A DNA stretch of 5,953 nucleotides from Deltaproteobacteria bacterium (GCA_003694325.1 RFKJ01000469.1:1-5953), one strand, 5' to 3'; numbered from the stretch's first letter, positions 1-5,800 are shown. Numbers and translations: made by a program. The notes: generated by a model from the sequence alone, not told the origin.

Positions 1-762
1 GCCTGGCACCGGGCTGCCGCCGAGGCGGCGACCTTCCTGCTGGACCGGGCCACCGTCGACGGCCGCCTCATGCGCACCTGGAAGGCCGGTCCCGGCGGAG
101 GCCGCGCCCACGTCCCCGCCTTCGCCGACGACCACGCCTTCCTCGTCACCGCCCTCATCGACCTGTACCAGGGCGACTTCGATCCGCGGTGGCTGCGGGC
201 GGCCCTGCACCTCGCCGACCAGCTCGTGACCCTGTTCTGGGACGACGCCGACGGCGGCCTGTACTACACCGGCAGCGACGCCGAGCCCCTCATCACCCGC
301 AGCAAGCACATGCTCGGCGGGGCCGTGCCCTCGGCCAACGGGGTCGCCGCGCTGGCCTTCTGCCGCCTGTCCACGCTGACCGGTCGCACCGACCTCGCCG
401 ACAAGGCTCGGGCCATCGTCGACCGCTACCGGATGCTCCTGGACCGGGCGCCCCGGGCGCTGGGCCCCGAAGCCCTCGCCGCGGCCTGGCTGGCCGGCCC
501 CACCCGCGAGATCGGCATCGTCGGCCGGGCCGGCGCCGACGACACCGCGGCCCTGCTCGCCGAGTTGCGGCGCCGCCCCCTGCCCTTCTCGGTCATCGCC
601 CGGGTCGATCCCGACGCCGACGCCGAGACGCGGACCCTGCTGCCGTGGATGGCCGGGCGGGTGCACGGCCAGGAACAAGCCACCGCCTACGTCTGCGAGG
701 GCTCGGCCTGCCAGCTCCCGGCCCGGACGCCGGCGGCCCTGGCGCGGCGGCTCGATGGCTGA
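1..762 (+). CDS. YyaL/SPATA20-like thioredoxin-domain family protein (DUF255), 3' part
   Basis: The reading frame is open from base 1 and stops at TGA 760-762, giving 253 residues that are the C-terminal part of a longer protein (family members are usually about 650-700 residues), so the start lies outside the window. The internal ATG at 70 is not the start, because family-like sequence continues upstream (EAATFLL...DGRLMRTWKAG). Family-like segments follow: FADDHAFLVTALIDLYQGDF, the GGAVPSANG loop (usually DGAxPSGNS in relatives, so the Asp and the final Ser differ here), and the terminal ATAYVCEGSACQLP segment, which is characteristic of this family. This part corresponds to the alpha/alpha-barrel, N-acylglucosamine-epimerase-like region; the thioredoxin-like N-terminal domain is not in the window. 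The biochemical role of the bacterial family is not firmly known. The gene converges on the repeat-protein gene with a 21-nt gap, so the two are not co-transcribed. Confidence 0.88.
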   Translation, partial: AWHRAAAEAATFLLDRATVDGRLMRTWKAGPGGGRAHVPAFADDHAFLVTALIDLYQGDFDPRWLRAALHLADQLVTLFWDDADGGLYYTGSDAEPLITRSKHMLGGAVPSANGVAALAFCRLSTLTGRTDLADKARAIVDRYRMLLDRAPRALGPEALAAAWLAGPTREIGIVGRAGADDTAALLAELRRRPLPFSVIARVDPDADAETRTLLPWMAGRVHGQEQATAYVCEGSACQLPARTPAALARRLDG

Positions 763-763
763 G

Positions 764-782
764 CCGCCGCGTTCGCGGTCGG
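764..782. terminator. Possible bidirectional hairpin between convergent genes
   Basis: The 21-nt gap between two convergent stop codons contains the perfect inverted repeat CCGCG-TT-CGCGG at 767-778. It folds as a 4-bp stem with a GTTC loop and can be extended by CCG/CGG pairs across a one-base bulge. No T-run follows on either strand, so it is not a classical intrinsic terminator. Placement between convergent genes is the main reason to list it. Confidence 0.3.
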
Positions 783-783
783 A

Positions 784-3700
784 TCAGTCCCGTCGCCGCC
801 GCAGCAGCCCGAGCAGCAGCCCACCGATGGCCGCGGCGAAGCCCCCGGCCGGCGCTCCGCCGCTGGTGCAGGTCCAGGCGCCCCCCTTGTAGACGCCGCC
901 GCCAGCCAGCGCCGCGGTGTCGTCGTCGGTGGGGTCCAGCGGGTCGGTGCCGACGTCCACCTCGTCTCCGTCCTCCACGCCGCCATCGTCGGTGTCGGCG
1001 TCGAGCGGGTCGGTGCCGTGCTCGTCGACCTCCGAGCCGTCGGTCAGGCGATCGTCATCGCTGTCCGGATCCAGCGGGTCGGTGCCCCAGGTGTCGATCT
1101 CGGCACCGTCGGTCAGCCCGTCGTCATCGCTGTCGGCGTCGGTCGGATCCGTGCCGTGCTCTTCGACCTCGGCTCCGTCGAGCAGCCCGTCGTCGTCGGT
1201 GTCGGGGTCCGTCGGGTCCGTGCCGGTGACCCCCACTTCGTCGCCATCGGACAGGTCATCGTCGTCGGTGTCCGGATCCAGCGGGTCGCTGCCGTGGACC
1301 ACCACCTCGTCGCCGTCCTCCAGCCCGTCGTCGTCGGTGTCCGGATCCAGCGGATCCGTGCCATGGACCAGCGCCTCGTCGCCGTCGGACAGTCCGTCGT
1401 CGTCGGTGTCGGCGTCGTCGGGGTCGGTCCCCCACTCGTGGGTCTCGGCGTAGTCGGACAGGCCGTCCCCGTCGCTGTCCAGCCGGTCATCGCTGCCGTC
1501 GAAGGGGTCGGTGCCGTCGCTGAGCACCTCGTCGCCGTCGCCGACACCGCCATCGTCGGTGTCGAAGTCGGTCGGATCGGTGTCCACCTCCCGGACCTCC
1601 TCGGCGTCGGTGAGCCGGTCGTCGTCGGTGTCGACGTCCAGGGGGTTGGTCCCCCACAGCCGCGCCTCGTCGCCGTCCTCCAGCCCGTCGTCGTCGGTGT
1701 CGCGATCGGTCGGGTCGGTTCCGAGGTCCTCGACCTCGTCGGCGTCGCCCAGCCCGTCCATGTCGGTGTCCGGCCGGGTCGGATCCGTGCCGTGGGTCCC
1801 GACCTCGTCGGCGTCGCCCAGGCCGTCGCCGTCGGTGTCCGGGTCCAGCGGGTCCGAGCCCAGTTCCGTCACCTCCACGCCGTCGGCCAGGCCGTCGTCG
1901 TCGGAGTCGGGATCGGCCGGGTCCGTGCCGTGGGCGGCCTCCTCGTCGTCGGTGAGTCCATCTCCGTCCGCGTCGGCCCCGTCGTCGGCATCGTCGGAGG
2001 GGTCGAAGGGATCGGTGCCGTCCACCAGGACCTCGACACCATCGCCCGCGCCGCCGGCGTCGGTGTCCCACAGCGCCGGGTCGGTGCCCGTCTCCAGCAC
2101 CTCGGTCCCGTCGGAGAGCCCGTCCCCATCGGTGTCCGGGTCGAGCGGGTCGGTCAGGCTCTCGAAGACCTCGCTGCCGTCGGAGAGCCCATCGCCGTCG
2201 GTGTCTTCATCCAGCGGGTCCGTGCCGTAGGAGTCGACTTCGGCACCGTCGTCCAGGCCGTCGCCGTCGGTGTCGGCCACCGCCGGGTCCGTACCCCAGA
2301 CCGCGACCTCGCTGCCGTCGTCCAGGCCGTCGCCGTCGCTGTCATGGGACAGCGGGTCGGTGCCCAGCTCGTTCAGCTCGGTGCCGTCGTCGATGCCGTC
2401 TTCGTCGGTGTCCGGGTCGAAGGGGTCGGTGCCGAGGTGGTTGACCTCCTCGCCGTCGTCGAGTCCGTCCCCGTCGCTGTCGGCCACCGTGGGATCGGTG
2501 CCCAGGAGGTCCTCCTCCCGGTCGGTGAGGCCGTCGCCGTCGGTGTCGGTGATCGAGCCGTCGTCGCTGCCGTCCAGGGGGTCGGTGCCGGCGTCGAGCA
2601 CTTCGACCCCGTCCCCCACCCCGCCGTCGTCGGTGTCGGCCACGGTCGGGTCGGTGCCCAGCGTGACCTCGAAGCCGTCCGCCAGGCCGTCGCCGTCGGT
2701 GTCGGCGACCCGGGGGTCGGTGCTGCCGCCGACCTCGACATCGTCGGTGAGCCCGTCGCCGTCGGTGTCGGGGTCCAGCGGGTCGGTGTGGTGGTCCACC
2801 ACCCCGTCGCCGTCGATCAACCCGTCGTCGTCGCTGTCTGCATCCAGCGGGTCGGTGGACCAGGTATCGACCTCGCCGCCGTCCATCAGGCCGTCGTCGT
2901 CACTGTCGCGGTCGAGGGGATCGGTGCCGTGGACCTCGACCTCGTCCCGGTCGGAAAGCCCGTCGCCGTCCGTGTCGACCGCCGCCGGGTCGGTACCGTG
3001 GGTGTCGACCTCGTCGCCGTCCTCCAGGCCATCGCCGTCGGTGTCGGGGTCCAGCGGGTCGCTGCCGGTGTCGTGGATCTCCTCGCCATCCAGCAGCCCG
3101 TCATCGTCGGTGTCGGGATCCAGCGGATCGGTGACCCGGTCCAGCGCTTCGTCGCCGTCGGTCAGCCCGTCGTCGTCCGTGTCGGCGTCCAGCGGGTCGG
3201 TGGACCAGGTGTCGACCTCGTCGCCGTCGGTCAGCCCGTCGTCGTCCGTGTCGGCGTCCAGCGGGTCGCTGCCGGTGTCCAGGACCTCCGTCCCGTCGGA
3301 CAGCCCGTCGCCGTCGGTGTCCGGATCGTCGGGATCGGTCTCGTGGACGTGGGTCTCCTCCCAGTCGGTCAGCCCGTCGCCGTCGGTGTCGAGGAGGTCG
3401 TCGCTCGGATCCAGCGGGTCGGTCCCATCGGTGTTCACCTCGGTGCCATCATCGATGCCGCCGTCATCGGTGTCGGCGTCGCGGGGATCGGACTCGTCGT
3501 CGTCGACCACGCCGTCGCCGTCGACGTCCTCGTCCCCGTCGGCCAGGCCGTCGCCGTCGGTGTCCGGGTCGTTGGGATCGGTCTCACCCGAGCCCGCGGT
3601 CCCGGTGCCGCCGATGACGAGGCCGGTCACCGCCCCGTCGCCATCGGCGTCCTCGTCCCCGTCCAGGATCCCGTCGCCGTCGGTGTCGGGGTTGGTCGGG

Positions 3701-4923
3701 TCGGTCGTGGTGGCGGGATCGGAATCGGCCGCCCAGTCGCCGTCCGTGCCGGAATATCCCACCTCGGCGCTGTCGCTGGACCCGCCGTCCACCGGCTCGT
3801 CCACGCCGGCCTCCAGGCCATCGTCCAGGCCATCCCCGTCGGTGTCGGGGTCCAGGGGATCGGTGGCCCCGAAGCCGGCCAGCGGCCCGGTCCCCGCCAC
3901 CTCGTCGCCGTCGCTGATCCCGTCGTCGTCGCTGTCGGCATCCAGGGCGTCGGTCTCTCCCTCGCCCTGCACGCCGTCGGCGCCCACCTCGTCGCCGTCG
4001 CTGATCCCGTCTCCATCGCTGTCGACGTCCCCCGGGTCCAGGCCGACCGTCACCTCGACCGCGCCGCTGATCCCGTCTCCGTCGCTGTCGCCGTCGAGCA
4101 CCCCGCACACCGATCGATCCAGGGGATCGACGAGCTGGAAGTGCACCGACTCCTGCGAGTAGTCGTAGAACCCGAGGTTGCCGAGGGGGAAGCTCCCGGT
4201 CTCGCTGAACTCGAGCTCGCCGTCGACGTACACCTCCAGCGAGGTCGGGCTGTAGTCCACCTCGATGGCGTAGGTCCGGTAGCCCTCCCAGCCGACGTCG
4301 CCGGAGACCAGGCCCCGGGCCAGCTCGGCGACGTCGCCGGTGTGGCACCACAGCTCGTCACCATCGGCGTGCCCGGTGACCCGGCTCAGGGCGAGCCCCC
4401 GGTAGCCGGTGCAGTCGCCGCGATCCTGGTCGGTCTGGCGCCAGTCGAACAGCAGCCAATCCGGCGACTCGGCGTCGTTCTCGCCGGCGTCGTAGCCGAT
4501 GACGAAGCCGACGAAGTCGTTGTCGGCGGTGTCGTCGATGCCCAGTTCGAAGGTGATGGTGGCGCCGGTGGCCGGCATGGTGGTCGTGTAGATCGCCGGG
4601 TCGGCGTTTTCGCTCTGGTCGACCCGGGTGAGGTCCTCGCTGAGGGTCCAGATGGGCGAGTTGTACGGGGTGTCGTCCAACACCTCGGCCGATTCCAGCT
4701 CGAAGGTGGCCGACGCACATTCCCACCCGGTCTCCACCGCGCAGGTGGCGCTGCAGCCATCCCCGGGGTCCAGGTTGGCGTCGTCGCACTCCTCTCCGGT
4801 CTCCAGCAGGCCGTCCCCACAGACGGCCAGGGCCACCGATGGCAGCGCCGCGCCGGACCCGGCCAGGAGGACGAGGGACCGCAGGGCGACCGCGGGGGCG
4901 TCGGTTCCGGCGCGACGGATCAT
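784..4923 (-). CDS. Exported thrombospondin-like protein: cysteine-rich repeat, TSP_C-like head, 42 TSP3 calcium repeats, C-terminal sorting signal
   Basis: Encodes 1379 residues; stop TGA is at 786-784. The ATG at 4923-4921 is chosen because GGAG lies six bases upstream (4933-4930) and a signal peptide begins directly there; the frame stays open to 5211 but that part overlaps the glycosyltransferase and does not look like protein. Order: signal peptide 1-33 (cleavage expected after ALA); Myxococcus cysteine-rich repeat about 35-69 (C35, C46, C57, C61, C69); TSP_C-like lectin fold about 72-266; 42 Asp-rich TSP3-type units about 277-1334, mostly every 23 residues; Gly-rich linker; hydrophobic stretch ending in RRRRD. 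TSP3 loops of the form DxDxDG bind calcium, so the array is predicted to be a calcium-stiffened stalk. There is no cysteine between C273 and C1352, unlike animal TSP3 repeats. Likely role, by inference: surface adhesin or matrix protein. Family-level identification is firm, function is not. Confidence 0.93.
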   Translation of the reverse strand: MIRRAGTDAPAVALRSLVLLAGSGAALPSVALAVCGDGLLETGEECDDANLDPGDGCSATCAVETGWECASATFELESAEVLDDTPYNSPIWTLSEDLTRVDQSENADPAIYTTTMPATGATITFELGIDDTADNDFVGFVIGYDAGENDAESPDWLLFDWRQTDQDRGDCTGYRGLALSRVTGHADGDELWCHTGDVAELARGLVSGDVGWEGYRTYAIEVDYSPTSLEVYVDGELEFSETGSFPLGNLGFYDYSQESVHFQLVDPLDRSVCGVLDGDSDGDGISGAVEVTVGLDPGDVDSDGDGISDGDEVGADGVQGEGETDALDADSDDDGISDGDEVAGTGPLAGFGATDPLDPDTDGDGLDDGLEAGVDEPVDGGSSDSAEVGYSGTDGDWAADSDPATTTDPTNPDTDGDGILDGDEDADGDGAVTGLVIGGTGTAGSGETDPNDPDTDGDGLADGDEDVDGDGVVDDDESDPRDADTDDGGIDDGTEVNTDGTDPLDPSDDLLDTDGDGLTDWEETHVHETDPDDPDTDGDGLSDGTEVLDTGSDPLDADTDDDGLTDGDEVDTWSTDPLDADTDDDGLTDGDEALDRVTDPLDPDTDDDGLLDGEEIHDTGSDPLDPDTDGDGLEDGDEVDTHGTDPAAVDTDGDGLSDRDEVEVHGTDPLDRDSDDDGLMDGGEVDTWSTDPLDADSDDDGLIDGDGVVDHHTDPLDPDTDGDGLTDDVEVGGSTDPRVADTDGDGLADGFEVTLGTDPTVADTDDGGVGDGVEVLDAGTDPLDGSDDGSITDTDGDGLTDREEDLLGTDPTVADSDGDGLDDGEEVNHLGTDPFDPDTDEDGIDDGTELNELGTDPLSHDSDGDGLDDGSEVAVWGTDPAVADTDGDGLDDGAEVDSYGTDPLDEDTDGDGLSDGSEVFESLTDPLDPDTDGDGLSDGTEVLETGTDPALWDTDAGGAGDGVEVLVDGTDPFDPSDDADDGADADGDGLTDDEEAAHGTDPADPDSDDDGLADGVEVTELGSDPLDPDTDGDGLGDADEVGTHGTDPTRPDTDMDGLGDADEVEDLGTDPTDRDTDDDGLEDGDEARLWGTNPLDVDTDDDRLTDAEEVREVDTDPTDFDTDDGGVGDGDEVLSDGTDPFDGSDDRLDSDGDGLSDYAETHEWGTDPDDADTDDDGLSDGDEALVHGTDPLDPDTDDDGLEDGDEVVVHGSDPLDPDTDDDDLSDGDEVGVTGTDPTDPDTDDDGLLDGAEVEEHGTDPTDADSDDDGLTDGAEIDTWGTDPLDPDSDDDRLTDGSEVDEHGTDPLDADTDDGGVEDGDEVDVGTDPLDPTDDDTAALAGGGVYKGGAWTCTSGGAPAGGFAAAIGGLLLGLLRRRRD
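787..876 (-). other. C-terminal sorting/anchor signal, MYXO-CTERM-like
   Basis: Residues 1350-1379: a single Cys (C1352), a Gly/Ala/Pro spacer, a hydrophobic run (GGFAAAIGGLLLGLL) and the tail RRRRD. This tripartite layout matches MYXO-CTERM-type signals, in which a conserved Cys precedes a transmembrane stretch and Arg cluster and is processed by a myxosortase-type intramembrane protease. The motif around the Cys (WTCTSGG) is not a textbook match, so a related GlyGly- or other CTERM class is possible. No sortase-like gene is in the window. Confidence 0.7.
922..996 (-). repeat. DDGG cap unit 5, last unit before the C-terminal signal
   Basis: Residues 1310-1334: DTDDGGVEDGDEV followed by GTDPLDPTDD. 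It is one residue shorter than the other caps. No regular unit follows: the chain passes directly into the Gly/Ala-rich linker and the C-terminal sorting segment. Confidence 0.8.
1486..1563 (-). repeat. DDGG cap unit 4 of the TSP3 array
   Basis: Residues 1121-1146: DTDDGGVGDGDEV followed by GTDPFDGSDD. It closes a block of six regular units; the next unit starts at 1149. Confidence 0.8.
1990..2067 (-). repeat. DDGG-type cap unit 3 of the TSP3 array (DTDAGG variant)
   Basis: Residues 953-978: DTDAGGAGDGVEV followed by GTDPFDPSDD. The fourth loop position is Ala here as well as Gly at the fifth. It closes a block of seven regular units and is followed by a short acidic linker before the unit at 984. 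Confidence 0.78.
2560..2637 (-). repeat. DDGG cap unit 2 of the TSP3 array
   Basis: Residues 763-788: DTDDGGVGDGVEV followed by GTDPLDGSDD. It closes a block of 11 regular units; the next block begins at residue 793. Confidence 0.8.
3149..3268 (-). repeat. Adjacent 69-bp units with a 51-nt exact match
   Basis: Bases 3149-3199 and 3218-3268 are identical over 51 nt at an offset of exactly 69 bp. They encode the same stretch in the units whose loops start at residues 558 and 581. This is the longest exact neighbouring match I noticed, and it suggests recent unit duplication or gene conversion. Confidence 0.75.
3397..3474 (-). repeat. DDGG cap unit 1 of the TSP3 array
   Basis: Residues 484-509. 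The loop reads DTDDGG instead of DTDxDG, losing the fifth-position Asp ligand, and the unit ends in GTDPLDPSDD. It closes the irregular first block; a regular unit restarts at residue 512. Confidence 0.8.
4126..4710 (-). other. Thrombospondin C-terminal (TSP_C, L-type lectin-like) domain
   Basis: About residues 72-266 of the repeat protein. Segments matching the animal thrombospondin/COMP C-terminal domain in order: DNDFVGFVIGY (134-144), LLFDWRQTDQ (157-166; animal version has MWKQTEQ), LWCHTGD (191-197; animal LWHTGD, with a Cys inserted here), VGW (210-212), and LGFYDYSQE (250-258; animal LGVFCFSQE). The spacing is about that of the animal domain. C171 and C193 could form a disulfide not seen in the animal domain. 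In animals this domain is a calcium-binding beta-sandwich that contacts the TSP3 wire and cell-surface partners. The recognition is from memory of the family, not from a search. Confidence 0.82.
4717..4821 (-). other. Myxococcus cysteine-rich repeat (DUF4215-like) domain
   Basis: Residues 35-69 follow the pattern CGDGxxExxEECDD-N-xxxGDGCSxxC followed by a final WEC. This is the short four-to-five-cysteine module common in secreted myxobacterial proteins, probably disulfide-bonded. It sits at the very N-terminus of the mature protein, before the lectin-like domain. Its molecular role is not established. Confidence 0.85.
4825..4923 (-). other. Sec signal peptide of the repeat protein
   Basis: Residues 1-33: a basic start (MIRR), a hydrophobic core around VALRSLVLLAGSGAALPSVA, and an ALA cleavage motif just before V34-C35. 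LAVC does not fit a lipobox because Val precedes Cys, and C35 is needed as the first cysteine of the following repeat. Signal peptidase I processing is therefore the better reading. Confidence 0.85.
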
Positions 4924-4929
4924 GGCGTG

Positions 4930-4933
4930 CTCC
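4930..4933 (-). promoter_or_regulatory. Ribosome binding site deciding the start of the repeat protein
   Basis: GGAG on the - strand, six bases before the ATG at 4923. The in-frame upstream ATG at 4971 lacks a comparable site and would bury the signal peptide behind 16 extra residues. Confidence 0.65.
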
Positions 4934-4996
4934 AAGAGCGTGCAGGGCGATTCGAGAGTCCGGGCGACCATACCGCAGCAGGAATTACCCAAGGGG

Positions 4997-5755
4997 TCAC
5001 ACCGGCGTGTCGGGGCGCCCCGCGTGGGGGTGCTCCAGGGGTGGACCGTAGCCGCCGCGCCGCAGCCGCCGCCGGATGCGCCACACATCGCCGGCCATGG
5101 CCAGCGCGTCGACGACGGGGCGCAGCCGGGTGTCGGCCTCGTAGCGCCAGGCCACCGGTTGCTCGGCCACCCGCAGCCCGAGGTGATGGCAGAGCATGAG
5201 CAGCTCGACATCGAAGGCCCACCCCTCGATCGTCAGGCGCGAGAACAGGGCCCGGGCGGCATCGCCCCGGAGCAGCTTGCAGCCGCACTGGGTGTCCTGG
5301 TAGCCGGCCAGCAGCACCGCCTGGACGTAGCGGTTGAACGCCCGCCCCAGCAGGTGCCGCCACGGCGGCTCTCCCAGCCGCCGCGCGCCGGGCCCCTCGC
5401 GGGTCGCCACGACGACGTCGGCGTCGTGGTCCAGCAGCCGCATCGCCTGGGGCGGCGGCACGCTCCAGTCCACGTCGGTCAGGAGGATCCGGTCGCCGAC
5501 CGCGGCGAGCACGCCGGCGCGCAGGGCTCCCCCCTTGCCGCGGTGGGGCTCGGCCAGGACCCGGATCCCCGGCCCCTCGGCCCGGCGCGCGAGGGCCAGG
5601 GTCTCGTCGGATGACCCGTCATCGACCAGGATCGCCTCCAGCTCCCCGGCGACCCGCCGCCGCAGCCAGGCCAGCCCCTGCAGCCCGAGGGGCAGGCGGC
5701 GGGCCTCGTCATACAGCGGGATCACCACGGACAGGACGGGGAGCATGGGCGCCAC
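4997..5755 (-). CDS. Family 2 glycosyltransferase, polyprenyl/dolichyl-phosphate glucosyltransferase type
   Basis: Encodes 252 residues with a GTG start at 5755-5753, supported by a strong GGAGG seven bases upstream; the in-frame ATG at 5746 would be too far from it. GT-A motifs in order: SVVIPLYDE (9-17), ILVDDGSSD (42-50), HRGKGGALRAG (71-81), the metal-binding DVD (94-96, usually DAD), DTQCGCK (154-160) and GWAFDVELL (178-186), then RVAEQPVAWRY (195-205). DTQCGxK plus WAFDVE is typical of the ALG5/DPG-synthase-like group, which moves a sugar from a nucleotide sugar to a polyprenyl phosphate at the cytoplasmic membrane face. No transmembrane segment is visible; a basic patch (WRIRRRLRRGG, 225-235) could give peripheral membrane contact. 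It lies 73 nt upstream of the repeat-protein gene on the same strand, with no clear terminator between, so co-transcription is possible. Sugar and acceptor cannot be told from sequence. Confidence 0.9.
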   Translation of the reverse strand: MAPMLPVLSVVIPLYDEARRLPLGLQGLAWLRRRVAGELEAILVDDGSSDETLALARRAEGPGIRVLAEPHRGKGGALRAGVLAAVGDRILLTDVDWSVPPPQAMRLLDHDADVVVATREGPGARRLGEPPWRHLLGRAFNRYVQAVLLAGYQDTQCGCKLLRGDAARALFSRLTIEGWAFDVELLMLCHHLGLRVAEQPVAWRYEADTRLRPVVDALAMAGDVWRIRRRLRRGGYGPPLEHPHAGRPDTPV

Positions 5756-5760
5756 GATAT

Positions 5761-5767
5761 CCCCTCC
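5761..5767 (-). promoter_or_regulatory. Strong Shine-Dalgarno for the glycosyltransferase, fixes the GTG start
   Basis: The - strand reads GGAGGGG here; the GGAGG core is separated by seven bases (GGATATC) from the GTG at 5755. For the alternative ATG at 5746 the spacing would be 16 bases. Confidence 0.75.
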
Positions 5768-5783
5768 GCGCCCGGTGGCGGGG

Positions 5784-5798
5784 CCACGCCGGCCGTGG
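5784..5798. promoter_or_regulatory. Inverted repeat in the divergent intergenic region
   Basis: CCACG-CCGGC-CGTGG, arms of five bases, immediately upstream of the candidate -35 box at 5801. It could be an operator for either divergent gene or a chance GC palindrome. Confidence 0.3.
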
Positions 5799-5800
5799 AT

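Larger units (their letters stand above)
922..4095 (-). repeat. Tandem array of 42 TSP3-type repeats (69-bp period)
   Basis: Residues 277-1334. The consensus unit is DTDGDGLxDGDEVxxxGTDPLDP, 23 residues or 69 bp, with four units at 22 residues. Loops begin at residues 279, 301, 330, 360, 413, 454, 484 and then 512, 535, 558 and so on to 1310; two extra short DxDGDG loops occur at 425 and 466. The first seven units are irregular, with Gly/Ser/Thr-rich insertions; from 512 onward spacing is nearly constant. On the + strand the array is GTC-rich and poor in A, because Asp codons dominate the coding strand. There is no cysteine in the array. Several loops are degenerate: R1103 and R1292 replace the loop Gly, D1223 replaces another, and G707 replaces the conserved Glu. 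Confidence 0.95.

Noticed and set aside
189..1229. A 346-codon + strand frame overlapping the YyaL-like gene and the repeat gene
   Set aside because: Arg/Pro-rich out-of-frame translation crossing two real genes; no recognisable protein features.
922..4095. CRISPR array or satellite-like noncoding repeat
   Set aside because: The period is a multiple of three, unit differences preserve a protein consensus, and there are no unique spacers between identical repeats.
2270..4162. A 630-codon Ser-rich + strand frame (and a similar one at 917-1453)
   Set aside because: The Ser/Pro/Val pattern is the out-of-frame reading of the same Asp-rich repeat DNA. It looks like a low-complexity mucin-like protein but has no signal peptide or ribosome site.
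4924..4996. A separate promoter for the repeat gene in the 73-nt gap
   Set aside because: TTGGGT and TATGGT-like hexamers are present on the - strand, but the spacer is only about 14 bases, so I do not call a promoter.
1018..5199. A 1393-codon open frame on the + strand, opposite the repeat gene
   Set aside because: Its product is a monotonous Val/Gly/Arg pattern (VGVGVQRVG) mirroring the 69-bp repeats, and it runs antisense through two well-supported genes. GAC/GTC-rich DNA in a 3n repeat rarely makes stops in any frame. No start signal or domain was seen.
4924..5211. A 96-codon N-terminal extension of the repeat protein
   Set aside because: It overlaps the glycosyltransferase coding region, has no domain character and would place the signal peptide internally. 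GGAG and the signal peptide both support the start at 4923.
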